DNA from: Omnitrophica bacterium RIFCSPLOWO2_01_FULL_45_10b
GTDB lineage: Bacteria > Omnitrophota > Omnitrophia > Omnitrophales > Danuiimicrobiaceae
Length of the DNA stretch: 33,552 bases
NCBI GenBank assembly: GCA_001804205.1
Contig: MHFM01000012.1
Coordinates: 41,975-75,526, forward strand
Direction of reading: 5' to 3'
The translations under genes and the position numbers were made by a program. The notes beneath the pieces are model-generated. The model did no database searches, was not told the DNA's origin, and saw only the letters and a list, made by a program, of their open reading frames with translations. Positions 25,169 to 31,820 of the stretch are shown here, piece by piece. The stretch's first letter is position 1. Each line of letters begins with the position of its first letter.

Positions 25169-25842
25169 TATGAAAATCGGGCATTCTCGATACGGGCAAG
25201 GCTTTCTTCCTTGTGAATCCGCTCGTCAATTCCGATGCGACGGAAAAGATCGGCCAAAGACTTAAAAGACCCGTAGTCCTGCTCGAAGTCACTTTCGAAA
25301 GGCTCGGTTTCAAAGTTTGGGTTTTCCAAAACAAAACCCATATATTCATGTTCTGCGTGGTCTTCAAAGTCAGCATTAAGGCCATAACTCCAGGCAGGCT
25401 TTACGACATACATAATCCAGCTCAGGTGATAATAAAAAAACGCGATGATCTGCGGAAGGATGCGGTACATAAAGAAGTTTTCATGAATTCCCTTCTTCTG
25501 GACCATTTCCTCTAACATAAATAAATGCCATTGTTCATTGTCCTGTTGGAGGCGCGCTTCTTTAACGAACTCAAAAATCCGTCTCGCGAAACCTGGTTGT
25601 GAGTACGTGTGCGTCATCGCGATATAAGCCACCTGCTCCCAGGACTGATACGGAACGCGGGCGATGATTTCAAGCACCTTGAATTTGGAAAATGTCTGCT
25701 TCTTTCCATAAAAAAAATCCATCATGAAAAAAAGCGTGCTCGCAAAGAAACCGTATTTCCTGCGTGGAGCCTTAAGCGTCCTCTCCTGCTCAGATTTTAG
25801 CGATGAAGTATCTTTCGGACTTTCAAGCGTAATCGTAGTCAT
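25168..25842 (-). CDS. Alternative oxidase / PTOX-like di-iron quinol oxidase
   Basis: 224 residues. All six di-iron ligands of the AOX/PTOX family can be placed: Glu58 in VLEIIARVPY, Glu103 and His106 in DNEQWHLFMLEEM, Glu160 in ADFEDHAEHEY, and Glu207 and His210 in DERIHKEES. The spacing and flanks (IARVPY, FFYYHLS, SYGLN.DFE.H) resemble the plastid-terminal-oxidase branch. Such enzymes sit on one face of the membrane and oxidise quinol with oxygen without pumping protons. A TATAAT box stands only five bases before the ATG and no Shine-Dalgarno is seen, so the message may be leaderless. It overlaps truA by one base. It would provide oxygen removal or redox overflow in a possibly anaerobic or microaerobic host (inference). 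Confidence 0.85.
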   Translation of the reverse strand: MTTITLESPKDTSSLKSEQERTLKAPRRKYGFFASTLFFMMDFFYGKKQTFSKFKVLEIIARVPYQSWEQVAYIAMTHTYSQPGFARRIFEFVKEARLQQDNEQWHLFMLEEMVQKKGIHENFFMYRILPQIIAFFYYHLSWIMYVVKPAWSYGLNADFEDHAEHEYMGFVLENPNFETEPFESDFEQDYGSFKSLADLFRRIGIDERIHKEESLARIENARFS

Positions 25843-25847
25843 GCTTT

Positions 25848-25853
25848 ATTATA
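25848..25853 (-). promoter_or_regulatory. -10 box immediately before the oxidase start
   Basis: A perfect TATAAT ends five bases before the ATG of the oxidase. A start seven bases downstream would fall in the start codon, giving a leaderless message. No good -35 match is visible (only a weak TTCCAT at suitable spacing), so the promoter call is tentative. Confidence 0.45.
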
Positions 25854-25926
25854 TCAGTGGATTAAAAAAATGGAAGATGTCCGTCTGCAGGACGTCTGCG
25901 ATTAATGCGATTATTTATTTTATAGA

Positions 25927-26511
25927 TTAGGACAATCCTTTGATCAATTCATTCATCCGGCTAGCTCGGGCATTTAAAAAATCTTTGTACTCCTGATTCT
26001 GCCAACTAACAAGGTTAGAAATAATATTCTCCAGAGACAAGACATCGTGGAGCCTTCTCTCTTTCATCAAAGCACTCCTGCCAGATTCAGAAACTGAACC
26101 CCAAATAAGAATCCCTCCCGAAATACATACCGATTCAGAGTCTATGAATACTTGGCAAATCCCGTTTCCCTTTGAAACCTCCAAAAACTTATCGAATGCT
26201 GGATCCCCTTCAAAACAATCAAGAAAGGAAGGTGCAGTTAAAGAAAGATACTTGTAATTTTGATATTCTAACCAGCATTTCATTTCAACAATATATATGA
26301 GACCGTTTTTCAAGTCTTGAAAAGAAAAATCCAAAGCATGCCCTCTTGTTTCACTTTTTCTTCTCAATGTCGGCCTTCCTAAATCTTTATAAGGGGCCCG
26401 ACTATCACGGCACCATATTCTGACAATTTCTTCGTTGAAAATACCAAATACCCGAGCCAAAAACTTGCCGTGGGAGGGTTGGACTGTCTTGAATAATTCG
26501 ATAAACTTCAT
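25927..26511 (-). CDS. Putative PD-(D/E)XK nuclease-fold protein, unknown role
   Basis: 194 residues with no family I can name. The centre shows a hydrophobic strand with Asp61 in HALDFSF, then a strand with Glu76 and Lys78 in YIVEMKCWLE, the D...ExK pattern of the PD-(D/E)XK nuclease core, and an upstream glutamate pair (Glu27/28) in a helix. The rest is mixed alpha/beta. It stands alone between the oxidase and a DEDDh exonuclease gene, with TA-rich sequence and no Shine-Dalgarno before the ATG. It could be a nuclease of a defence or repair system, or a degenerate fold with another role. It has no obvious methyltransferase or helicase partner in the window. Confidence 0.6.
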   Translation of the reverse strand: MKFIELFKTVQPSHGKFLARVFGIFNEEIVRIWCRDSRAPYKDLGRPTLRRKSETRGHALDFSFQDLKNGLIYIVEMKCWLEYQNYKYLSLTAPSFLDCFEGDPAFDKFLEVSKGNGICQVFIDSESVCISGGILIWGSVSESGRSALMKERRLHDVLSLENIISNLVSWQNQEYKDFLNARASRMNELIKGLS

Positions 26512-26541
26512 TGTCTTATTTTATAAAATTAGGTAATAAAC

Positions 26542-27141
26542 TCATTGAGCGCTTGCTTTTAGCTTTTCGGGCATGTTGATTTGTCTGATTAGATTCACAT
26601 AGGCATGATAAAGCTCGCGGGTTGCCCGGACGTCTTCAGCTGCGTCATGCGCCTTGAGTTTGATTCCGAAATAGTCCGCCATTGTTTCAAGCCGCATATT
26701 TGGCACCTTAATTTTTCCGGCGGATTGAAAAAGCGCGGCGGCCGCGATCAGATCGATTAAATAATATTGAATATAGGCGTATAAAAATTGATTTCCGTTT
26801 TTCTGAAAAAACTTTGTCAGAAAATTATAGTCAAAACTTGGATTTTGCCCCACCATATAAAACTTGTCGGCTTTATTGTGGCGGTCAATGTATTGGTCAA
26901 AAATGCGGATTAATCCTTGATAAGCTAGATGTGGTTCAGGATAGCTTGCAATTTCTTCTTTGGTTTTACCGATTGTCTGAAGCGCTTGCAGTTCGCAAAC
27001 CTCCTCGGGAAAAGGACGGCTCTTAAACTCGAATTCTTCTACGACCTTGCCGTCAATTTCAATAATGCCCGCGGTCTGGACCACGCCATGCTTGCCGGGT
27101 TCAGTTCCTGTAGTTTCAAGATCAATAAAAAGAATCTTCAT
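26542..27141 (-). CDS. DEDDh-type 3'-5' exonuclease (DnaQ/RNase T superfamily)
   Basis: 199 residues. The exonuclease motifs are complete: Asp7 and Glu9 in FIDLETTG, Asp104 in NPSFDYNFL, and His165/Asp170 in HDAAEDV. The length suits a stand-alone exonuclease domain, unlike a polymerase epsilon subunit with extra domains. It may proofread, trim RNA or act in repair. The ATG is preceded by TATAAA six bases upstream and no Shine-Dalgarno, again suggesting a leaderless message. Exact substrate not predictable. Confidence 0.88.
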   Translation of the reverse strand: MKILFIDLETTGTEPGKHGVVQTAGIIEIDGKVVEEFEFKSRPFPEEVCELQALQTIGKTKEEIASYPEPHLAYQGLIRIFDQYIDRHNKADKFYMVGQNPSFDYNFLTKFFQKNGNQFLYAYIQYYLIDLIAAAALFQSAGKIKVPNMRLETMADYFGIKLKAHDAAEDVRATRELYHAYVNLIRQINMPEKLKASAQ

Positions 27142-27160
27142 TTTTTATTTATATTATTTC

Positions 27161-27184
27161 GGTACCGGTTCTGGGAGGGACAGG
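27161..27184. repeat. Single copy of the TTCTGGGAGGGAC repeat arm
   Basis: GGTACCGGTTCTGGGAGGGA matches the left arm of the inverted-repeat element at 27975 with one or two changes. It lies just upstream of the exonuclease gene and has no matching right arm here, so it may be a remnant. Confidence 0.6.
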
Positions 27185-27205
27185 TTTGATAACACGGCTT
27201 TACAA

Positions 27206-27493
27206 TCAGCCGGTCATTCGCATATCATTCCGGGCTTCGCGGGTGAGGCCATCCGCGATAAAAATTTTGATCATCTGTTGATAGCCAACATCACCTTTTT
27301 TTATGGCAACATTCCTAAGTTGTTCGATCATACTCATAGGCAATCTTATAGAAATGAGCTTGCTCTCGCTTTTCTTTGCCGGGACATGAAGCGCTTGCGA
27401 CTCATCAAAGTCTGCTAAAAGCTCATCTTTGGTCTTCGCTTCAAGTTCGGCGTCTACTTCTTTCTCGATTTTACTTCGGATTCGTTTTGTCAT
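27206..27493 (-). CDS. BrnA/CopG-type antitoxin
   Basis: 95 residues. The C-terminal half, ISIRLPMSMIEQLRNVAIKK followed by GYQQMIKIFIADGL, fits a ribbon-helix-helix DNA-binding domain; the acidic N-terminus would wrap the toxin. Such antitoxins neutralise BrnT-type RNases and repress their own promoter. It begins nine bases after the toxin stop and has a GGAG ribosome binding site. The palindrome upstream of the toxin could be its operator. Confidence 0.82.
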   Translation of the reverse strand: MTKRIRSKIEKEVDAELEAKTKDELLADFDESQALHVPAKKSESKLISIRLPMSMIEQLRNVAIKKGDVGYQQMIKIFIADGLTREARNDMRMTG

Positions 27494-27502
27494 CGCAGTC
27501 TC

Positions 27503-27784
27503 CTATTCCTCCCACGCTGTAATAACTCTGACAGTAGTTCCTGCTTTATGTTGAACAACGACGAGAAGTTTTCTCCCGCCCTCAGTAATCCCCCGAACAA
27601 TAAATCGATCCCTATATTTCTCGGGCTGGGATTTCGCTTTGGGGTGAGGCACCACAAAATGCTTGTTTTCGAAACATTCTTCAGCTTCAAAATCACGAAT
27701 TCCATGGATCCATATTTTTTCCTGATTATGCTCATCCCATTCAAAGATCGGGTCGTCACCCCAAGGTTCAAATTTTAGTACCAT
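27503..27784 (-). CDS. brnT: BrnT-type toxin (DUF497)
   Basis: 93 residues. FEWDEHNQEKIWIHGI near the start, then FEAEECFEN, YRDRFIVRGITEGGRKLLVVV and RVITAWEE at the end follow the BrnT pattern. BrnT is a ribonuclease toxin with a RelE-like fold. Toxin-first order is normal for this family. The start is the ATG at 27784; a shorter start nearer FEWDEHN is not available as ATG. The pair with the RHH antitoxin gene immediately downstream supports the call. Confidence 0.85.
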   Translation of the reverse strand: MVLKFEPWGDDPIFEWDEHNQEKIWIHGIRDFEAEECFENKHFVVPHPKAKSQPEKYRDRFIVRGITEGGRKLLVVVQHKAGTTVRVITAWEE

Positions 27785-27836
27785 CGTGCGCCGCTCTTTT
27801 GATTGACAGATAATGGGGTAACGTATTTCTTATTAA

Positions 27837-27866
27837 TGTATATACCATATATATACTATTTGTCAA
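27837..27866 (-). promoter_or_regulatory. Promoter with overlapping palindromic operator of the toxin-antitoxin pair
   Basis: On the minus strand TTGACA (27866-27861) is followed at 18 bases by TATACA (27842-27837). The spacer and -10 are covered by GTATATA-TATGG-TATATAC (27838-27856), a perfect 7-bp inverted repeat, well placed for repression by the ribbon-helix-helix antitoxin. Confidence 0.6.
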
Positions 27867-27974
27867 GTTTTTATCCTCAGTTAAAATTGATATTTATTAT
27901 ATAATATTTTAATTTTTAATCAATATAATTCTTGCAGTTCTCTCAACAGAAGAATTAAGCGGTTATGTTTTAGT

Positions 27975-28045
27975 GTTAGTACCGCTTCTGGGAGGGACGA
28001 GTATGGACAGGATCACAACCTGTTCCCAGGAGAACCGGCACTAAC
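27975..28045. repeat. 71-bp inverted-repeat element (ends GTTAGTaCCGcTTCT)
   Basis: GTTAGTACCGCTTCT at 27975-27989 pairs with AGAACCGGCACTAAC at 28031-28045 with two mismatches. The inner sequence includes GGGAGGGACGAG and CTGTTCCCAGG. Part of the left arm recurs at 27161-27184. Confidence 0.75.
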
Positions 28046-28169
28046 TTCTCTAACTTCTGCAGGAGTAAAACGAGTAAAATTAAAATGTTAAAATGGAGGC
28101 GTTACTATCAGTACCAGCCTAAAAAAAGAACTGTACAGACATTCGGTCTAGCGCCTTCATGGAGATCTT

Positions 28170-29192
28170 CTAATTTTTCTGAATTAATTTTTCGGCGATT
28201 TGAATGGCGTTTAGCGCCGCACCTTTGCGCAATTGATCGCCTGAAACAAAAAGTACGAGGCCATTCTTGCAGGACAGATCTACTCGGAGGCGCCCCACCA
28301 GCACATCATTTCCGCCGCTTGCTTCAATAGGCATCGGGAAATGATTGCTTTTCTGATCATCTACCAGTTTAATACCAGGCGCTTTACTTAAAATGTTATG
28401 CGCTTGTTCGAGAGGCATCTTTCTTTCAAACTCAATATAAATAGCTTCCGAATGAGCACGAAATACCGGTACGCGTACGCAGGTAGTTGCAATCCGGATG
28501 GAATCGTCATGAAGAATTTTATGTGCTTCCTGAATCATCTTAAGCTCTTCCTCGTTATAACCATTTTCTTCAATGGTACTGTTATGAGAAAAAAGATTGA
28601 ACGCAATCTGATGGGGAAAAACTTCTTTTTTAATGGGTTTTCCGTCCAGAACATCACGGGTCTGGGTTTCGAGTTCGCGCATGGCTTTTGCGCCGGCGCC
28701 GCTTGCGGATTGATAAGTAGAACAAAGGATGCGCTTGATGGGGTTTTTTCTATGAAGCGGTGCAACGGCCATCAGCATGATAATCGCGGAACAATTTGGG
28801 TTCGCAATAATTCCCTTATGTTTCTTGATGTCCTCCGGATTGATTTCAGGAATCACCAACGGAACTTTGGGATGCATTCGAAAAGCACTTGTGTTGTCAA
28901 TAACGACTGCGCCGGTTTTGATTGCGTGGGGCACAAACTTTGTGCTCACCAAAGCACCGGGACTTGATAAAACGATATCGATTCCTTGAAATTCATCAGG
29001 CTCAAATTTTAATTCCCGAACTGGAACGTCACGGCCTTGAAAACGGGCGGAAGTTCCTTTCGATCGAGCAGAACCAAATAAACGGAGATCGGCAACCGGA
29101 AATTTCCGCTCTTCCAAAATCTTGATCATTTCACTGCCGACGGCACCCTTGGCGCCTACTACGGCAACGTTATATGAAGACTTTTTCTTCAT
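28170..29192 (-). CDS. asd: Aspartate-semialdehyde dehydrogenase
   Basis: 340 residues from the ATG at 29192; the ORF-track extension to 29258 translates a repeat and overlaps the transposase. Asd reduces aspartyl phosphate to aspartate semialdehyde, the branch point to lysine/DAP, threonine and methionine. It feeds DapA, encoded in the other biosynthetic cluster. VVGAKGAVGS is the NADP loop, IANPNCSAI has the catalytic cysteine (Cys134), and TYQSASGAGAKAM and CVRVPVFRAHSEA match the family. The ATG overlaps the transposase stop as ATGA, and no Shine-Dalgarno is seen, so translation probably depends on reinitiation. Confidence 0.96.
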   Translation of the reverse strand: MKKKSSYNVAVVGAKGAVGSEMIKILEERKFPVADLRLFGSARSKGTSARFQGRDVPVRELKFEPDEFQGIDIVLSSPGALVSTKFVPHAIKTGAVVIDNTSAFRMHPKVPLVIPEINPEDIKKHKGIIANPNCSAIIMLMAVAPLHRKNPIKRILCSTYQSASGAGAKAMRELETQTRDVLDGKPIKKEVFPHQIAFNLFSHNSTIEENGYNEEELKMIQEAHKILHDDSIRIATTCVRVPVFRAHSEAIYIEFERKMPLEQAHNILSKAPGIKLVDDQKSNHFPMPIEASGGNDVLVGRLRVDLSCKNGLVLFVSGDQLRKGAALNAIQIAEKLIQKN

Positions 29193-29749
29193 GAGCGTAC
29201 AGCGGATAGCGTAGAGCGTTCGGGATGGGCATGCGAATTCTCGGGGTCGAGATCCCATTTCAAATGATTTTCCTGAACATAACGACGGATTTCAAACAAT
29301 TCGCTCTCGCTTCGGATGACCCGTTCGTAATAATTGCGCTGCCAAACAGGAATGCCCGGGGTATTTCGCAATAGGTTGATTCGTTTTGCGGTGTTCATTT
29401 TGAAATAACCAATAATTTCGGGCAACAACATGCGACGACGTTGTTTTTTGCCTGACGGTAGGGGCAATTCATGAATTGCCCCTACGTTCGATGGATTGAC
29501 CATAATAATTCCGTGCACGTGATTTGGCATAATAACAAATTGGTCCGTGGTAATGTTTACAAATCGTTCGACCAATTTATCCCAAATGGTTTGGACTATT
29601 TTCCAAAACTCATTCAATCCCATTTGCCCACCCTCGATTTCCCCGAATAGATATTCCCTGTCATGCGTACAAACCGTGACGAAATAGGCCCCTTCTGACG
29701 AATAATCATGACCCTGCAATCTCAATGGTTTCCGTCTTCCCAATTTCAT
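29189..29749 (-). CDS. REP-associated tyrosine transposase (RAYT, IS200-like Y1 family)
   Basis: 186 residues from the ATG at 29749, which overlaps the leuB stop as ATGA; the ORF-track start at 29818 lies inside leuB. The metal-binding HUH motif is MPNHVHG (His77, His79), and the tyrosine region is [11 protein letters not shown] (Tyr140/141). These are single-domain transposases that act on REP-type palindromes. An exact 28-bp palindrome copy lies in frame within the gene and adds [10 protein letters not shown] between the HUH motif and the next helix. The C-terminal tail ([11 protein letters not shown]) is encoded by heptamer repeats, and the stop overlaps the asd start. It has no flanking inverted repeats of its own; it behaves as a resident gene in an amino-acid operon. 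The catalytic set looks complete. Confidence 0.92.
   Translation of the reverse strand: MKLGRRKPLRLQGHDYSSEGAYFVTVCTHDREYLFGEIEGGQMGLNEFWKIVQTIWDKLVERFVNITTDQFVIMPNHVHGIIMVNPSNVGAIHELPLPSGKKQRRRMLLPEIIGYFKMNTAKRINLLRNTPGIPVWQRNYYERVIRSESELFEIRRYVQENHLKWDLDPENSHAHPERSTLSAVRS
29194..29221. repeat. Four tandem heptamers at the RAYT-asd junction
   Basis: AGCGTAC, AGCGGAT, AGCGTAG and AGCGTTC follow each other without a gap on the plus strand. They encode the last residues of the transposase and occupy the place where the asd ribosome binding site would be. Confidence 0.7.
29458..29485. repeat. 28-bp perfect palindrome inside the RAYT gene
   Basis: Identical to the palindrome at 11274-11301 over all 28 bases. 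It lies in frame and is read as residues 89-98 of the transposase, just after the HUH motif. Confidence 0.95.
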
Positions 29750-30819
29750 ACCTTTATCTCTTTCGCCACTAAATTCCCCATTTCCGAACAACTCGTCAAA
29801 TTCACCCCATCTTGACAAATGTCGGCTGTTCGGAATCCTTCCTTCAGCACTTGTCGAACTGCCATTTCCACGGCAAGCGCCAAATCATGAAGCTGAAACG
29901 TGCAGCGGAGCATCATCGCAACGGACAGAATGGCCGCGATCGGATTGGCTTGGCCTTTGCCCGCAATATCGGGAGCGCTCCCATGCACCGGTTCATACAA
30001 AGCGTGATGGTCGCCCAGGCTTGCCGAAGGCAGCATTCCGATGGAACCCGTGAGCATCGCCGCTTCATCGCTTAAAATATCGCCAAACAGATTCGTCGTT
30101 ACAATCACATCAAACTGCTTCGGATTGCGAATCAGCTGCATCGCGCAGTTATCCACATATATATGAGATAATTGAACATCCGGAAAACGTTTGCCTATTT
30201 CAGTCACAACTTTGCGCCAGAGAATGCTTGATTCCAGAATATTTGCTTTATCGACTGATGTGATTTTGCGTTTACGCTTGCGCGCTAATTCAAAAGCTTT
30301 TTTTGCAATCCGCTCAATTTCATGAGTGGAATAAACTTCCGTATTAAATCCGCGCTCTGAACCGTCTTTATTTTTCTCAATTCCCTTCGGAGTCCCAAAA
30401 TAAATACCGCCTGTCAGCTCACGCACCACCAAAATATCAACGCCTTCAATCACTTCACGCTTAAGGGATGAGGCATCCGTCAAACTCGGGTCAACCGCAA
30501 CAGGCCTTAAATTGGCATAAAGTCCGAGCTCCTTGCGAAGCGCAAGCAGCGCTTGCTCGGGCCTGATTTTATATTCTAATTGATCCCATTTTTGGCCACC
30601 CACCGCACCCAAAAGAACGGCGTCAGAATTTTTTGCCGCCTTAAGAACATCTTCAGTAATTGGAACGCCGTTCTTATCAATCGAAGCACCGCCCACAAGC
30701 GCTTCTTTGGTTTCAAATTTGAGATGGGCGATGGATTCCACCCGCTTGAGCACTTTAAGCGCTTCGCAAACGACTTCTTCGCCGATTCCATCTCCAGGCA
30801 ATACTAGAATTTTGTACAT
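29746..30819 (-). CDS. leuB: 3-isopropylmalate dehydrogenase
   Basis: 357 residues, normal length. LeuB oxidises and decarboxylates 3-isopropylmalate in leucine synthesis with [13 protein letters not shown] at the start, [11 protein letters not shown], the [15 protein letters not shown] segment with the catalytic lysine and the DNCAMQLI...GDILSDEAA metal site are intact. The end [13 protein letters not shown] and the coenzyme-binding HGSAPDIAG loop are as expected. Other leu genes are not in the window. It precedes the transposase and asd in one apparent transcript; the spacer upstream to thiG holds a large palindrome. Confidence 0.97.
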   Translation of the reverse strand: MYKILVLPGDGIGEEVVCEALKVLKRVESIAHLKFETKEALVGGASIDKNGVPITEDVLKAAKNSDAVLLGAVGGQKWDQLEYKIRPEQALLALRKELGLYANLRPVAVDPSLTDASSLKREVIEGVDILVVRELTGGIYFGTPKGIEKNKDGSERGFNTEVYSTHEIERIAKKAFELARKRKRKITSVDKANILESSILWRKVVTEIGKRFPDVQLSHIYVDNCAMQLIRNPKQFDVIVTTNLFGDILSDEAAMLTGSIGMLPSASLGDHHALYEPVHGSAPDIAGKGQANPIAAILSVAMMLRCTFQLHDLALAVEMAVRQVLKEGFRTADICQDGVNLTSCSEMGNLVAKEIKV

Positions 30820-30838
30820 AGGTTGATTGATTTTTAAT

Positions 30839-30929
30839 CGTCATTGCGAGGAGGCCGTAAGGCCGACGAAGCAATCTACAAGCTCTGAGATTGCTTCGGC
30901 CTCGCTTAGGATTTTGCCTCGCAATGACG
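30839..30929. repeat. 91-bp palindromic repeat between thiG and leuB
   Basis: CGTCATTGCGAGG and CCTCGCAATGACG form perfect 13-bp ends; inside, GAAGCAATCT and AGATTGCTTC form a second pair, and GGCCGTAAGGCC a small hairpin. It shares the CATTGCGAGG and GAAGCAATC core with the repeat at 12736. Confidence 0.92.
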
Positions 30930-30941
30930 TGCGAGGTTAAA

Positions 30942-31811
30942 CTAACCTTTAACCGCCAACCCCTCTTGCGGGCTTGAAGCAGAAGCATAATCTTTCATCG
31001 GAATCCGGCCGGCTAAAAATGCTTTCCGGCCCGAAATCACCGCTTCTTTCATGGCTTCCGCCATCAGCACGGGATCTTGAGCGCCTGCAATTGCCGTATT
31101 CATTAAAACGCCATCAACCCCCAACTCCATGCAAATTGCGGCATCGGAAGCAGTGCCCACGCCCGCATCGACAATGACAGGGACGGAAACAGCTTCTTTA
31201 ATGAATCGAATGTTCAGGCGATTTTGAATTCCGCGCCCAGAACCAATCGGCGCGGCCAAAGGCATCACGCACGCGGCTCCAAAATCTTCCAATTTTTTGG
31301 CCACAATCGGATCATCATTTGTATAAGGCATTACCACAAATCCTTCCTTGACCAAAATTTTTGTCGCTTCAAGAAGAGCCACAACATCCGGAAGCAGTGT
31401 TTTCTTATCTCCAAGCACTTCAAGCTTCACCAAGTCGCCGATTCCGGCAGCCCGCCCAAGGCGCGCAATCCGAACGGCGTCTTCAACTGTGTAAGCTCCT
31501 GCTGTGTTGGGGAGAATCGTGAAACGATTCCGGTCAATATAATCCAAGAGCGTTTTCTCACCGTGCTGATCCTCCGCCAAAGGACGCGGCGGATTCGTCC
31601 CAAAGCGTTGTTGGACGCCTGCCTGCCGGCCAGGCAGGGATTCGCCAACGCTGTGTGGCGAAAGATTAACACGCGCAATAGCAACGGTGACAAGATCGGC
31701 CCCTGAAGCCTCATGAGCCCGAACCATCACATCAAAGGAACTATACTTTCCTGTTCCCACGATCAACCGCGATTGAAACGCGAAACGTCCGATTTTTAAT
31801 GTATCGCTCAT
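30942..31811 (-). CDS. thiG: Thiazole synthase with an in-frame palindrome-coded insertion
   Basis: 289 residues against about 255-265 in most ThiG proteins. ThiG is a TIM barrel that builds the thiamin thiazole from deoxyxylulose phosphate, dehydroglycine and ThiS thiocarboxylate. The start [22 protein letters not shown], the Schiff-base lysine in VKLEVLGD (Lys129), and GSGRGIQN and [11 protein letters not shown] phosphate loops are intact. About 31 extra residues (52-82) stand between VNLS and [10 protein letters not shown], coded by a repeat with two hairpins (SLPGRQAG marks the first). The insertion falls in a loop and leaves the frame open. No thiS, thiF or thiH lies beside it; glgA ends nine bases upstream. 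Confidence 0.94.
   Translation of the reverse strand: MSDTLKIGRFAFQSRLIVGTGKYSSFDVMVRAHEASGADLVTVAIARVNLSPHSVGESLPGRQAGVQQRFGTNPPRPLAEDQHGEKTLLDYIDRNRFTILPNTAGAYTVEDAVRIARLGRAAGIGDLVKLEVLGDKKTLLPDVVALLEATKILVKEGFVVMPYTNDDPIVAKKLEDFGAACVMPLAAPIGSGRGIQNRLNIRFIKEAVSVPVIVDAGVGTASDAAICMELGVDGVLMNTAIAGAQDPVLMAEAMKEAVISGRKAFLAGRIPMKDYASASSPQEGLAVKG
31566..31658. repeat. Palindromic element inserted within thiG
   Basis: Two adjacent hairpins: GCGTTGG / CCAACaaCGC around CCTGCCTGgcCGGCAGGCAGG, then TCCGCCgcgtcctttGGCGGA. They coincide with the extra residues of ThiG. It resembles the in-frame palindromic elements known from Rickettsia genes in principle, not in sequence. Confidence 0.85.
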
Positions 31812-31820
31812 TGGTATCCT

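Larger units (their letters stand above)
27785..28169. other. 385-base intergenic region between brnT and asd
   Basis: It holds the toxin-antitoxin promoter, a strongly AT-rich run (about 27880-27930), the inverted-repeat element at 27975-28045, and about 120 bases downstream of asd in which I find no gene and no convincing terminator. No tRNA or riboswitch was recognised. Confidence 0.6.

Noticed and set aside
27490-27771. Alternative 93-residue frame over brnT
   Set aside because: The other frame matches the BrnT pattern over its whole length; this one matches nothing.
28046-28169. Possible terminator after asd near the CTGTACAG / TTCTTTTTTT sequence
   Set aside because: The stem is a loopless short palindrome and not a credible hairpin, though a T-run is present.
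29193-29258. N-terminal extension of asd in the ORF track
   Set aside because: It translates heptamer repeats and overlaps the RAYT; the family start fits the ATG at 29192.
29750-29818. N-terminal extension of the RAYT in the ORF track
   Set aside because: It lies within leuB, and the ATG overlapping the leuB stop is the natural coupled start.
8099-30941. Possible CRISPR array, because of several similar short repeats
   Set aside because: Repeats are palindromic, irregularly spaced over tens of kilobases, differ among themselves, and no cas genes are present.
30755-30988. 77-residue ORF between thiG and leuB
   Set aside because: Its sequence is a translation of the 91-bp palindrome and parts of both flanking genes in a wrong frame.
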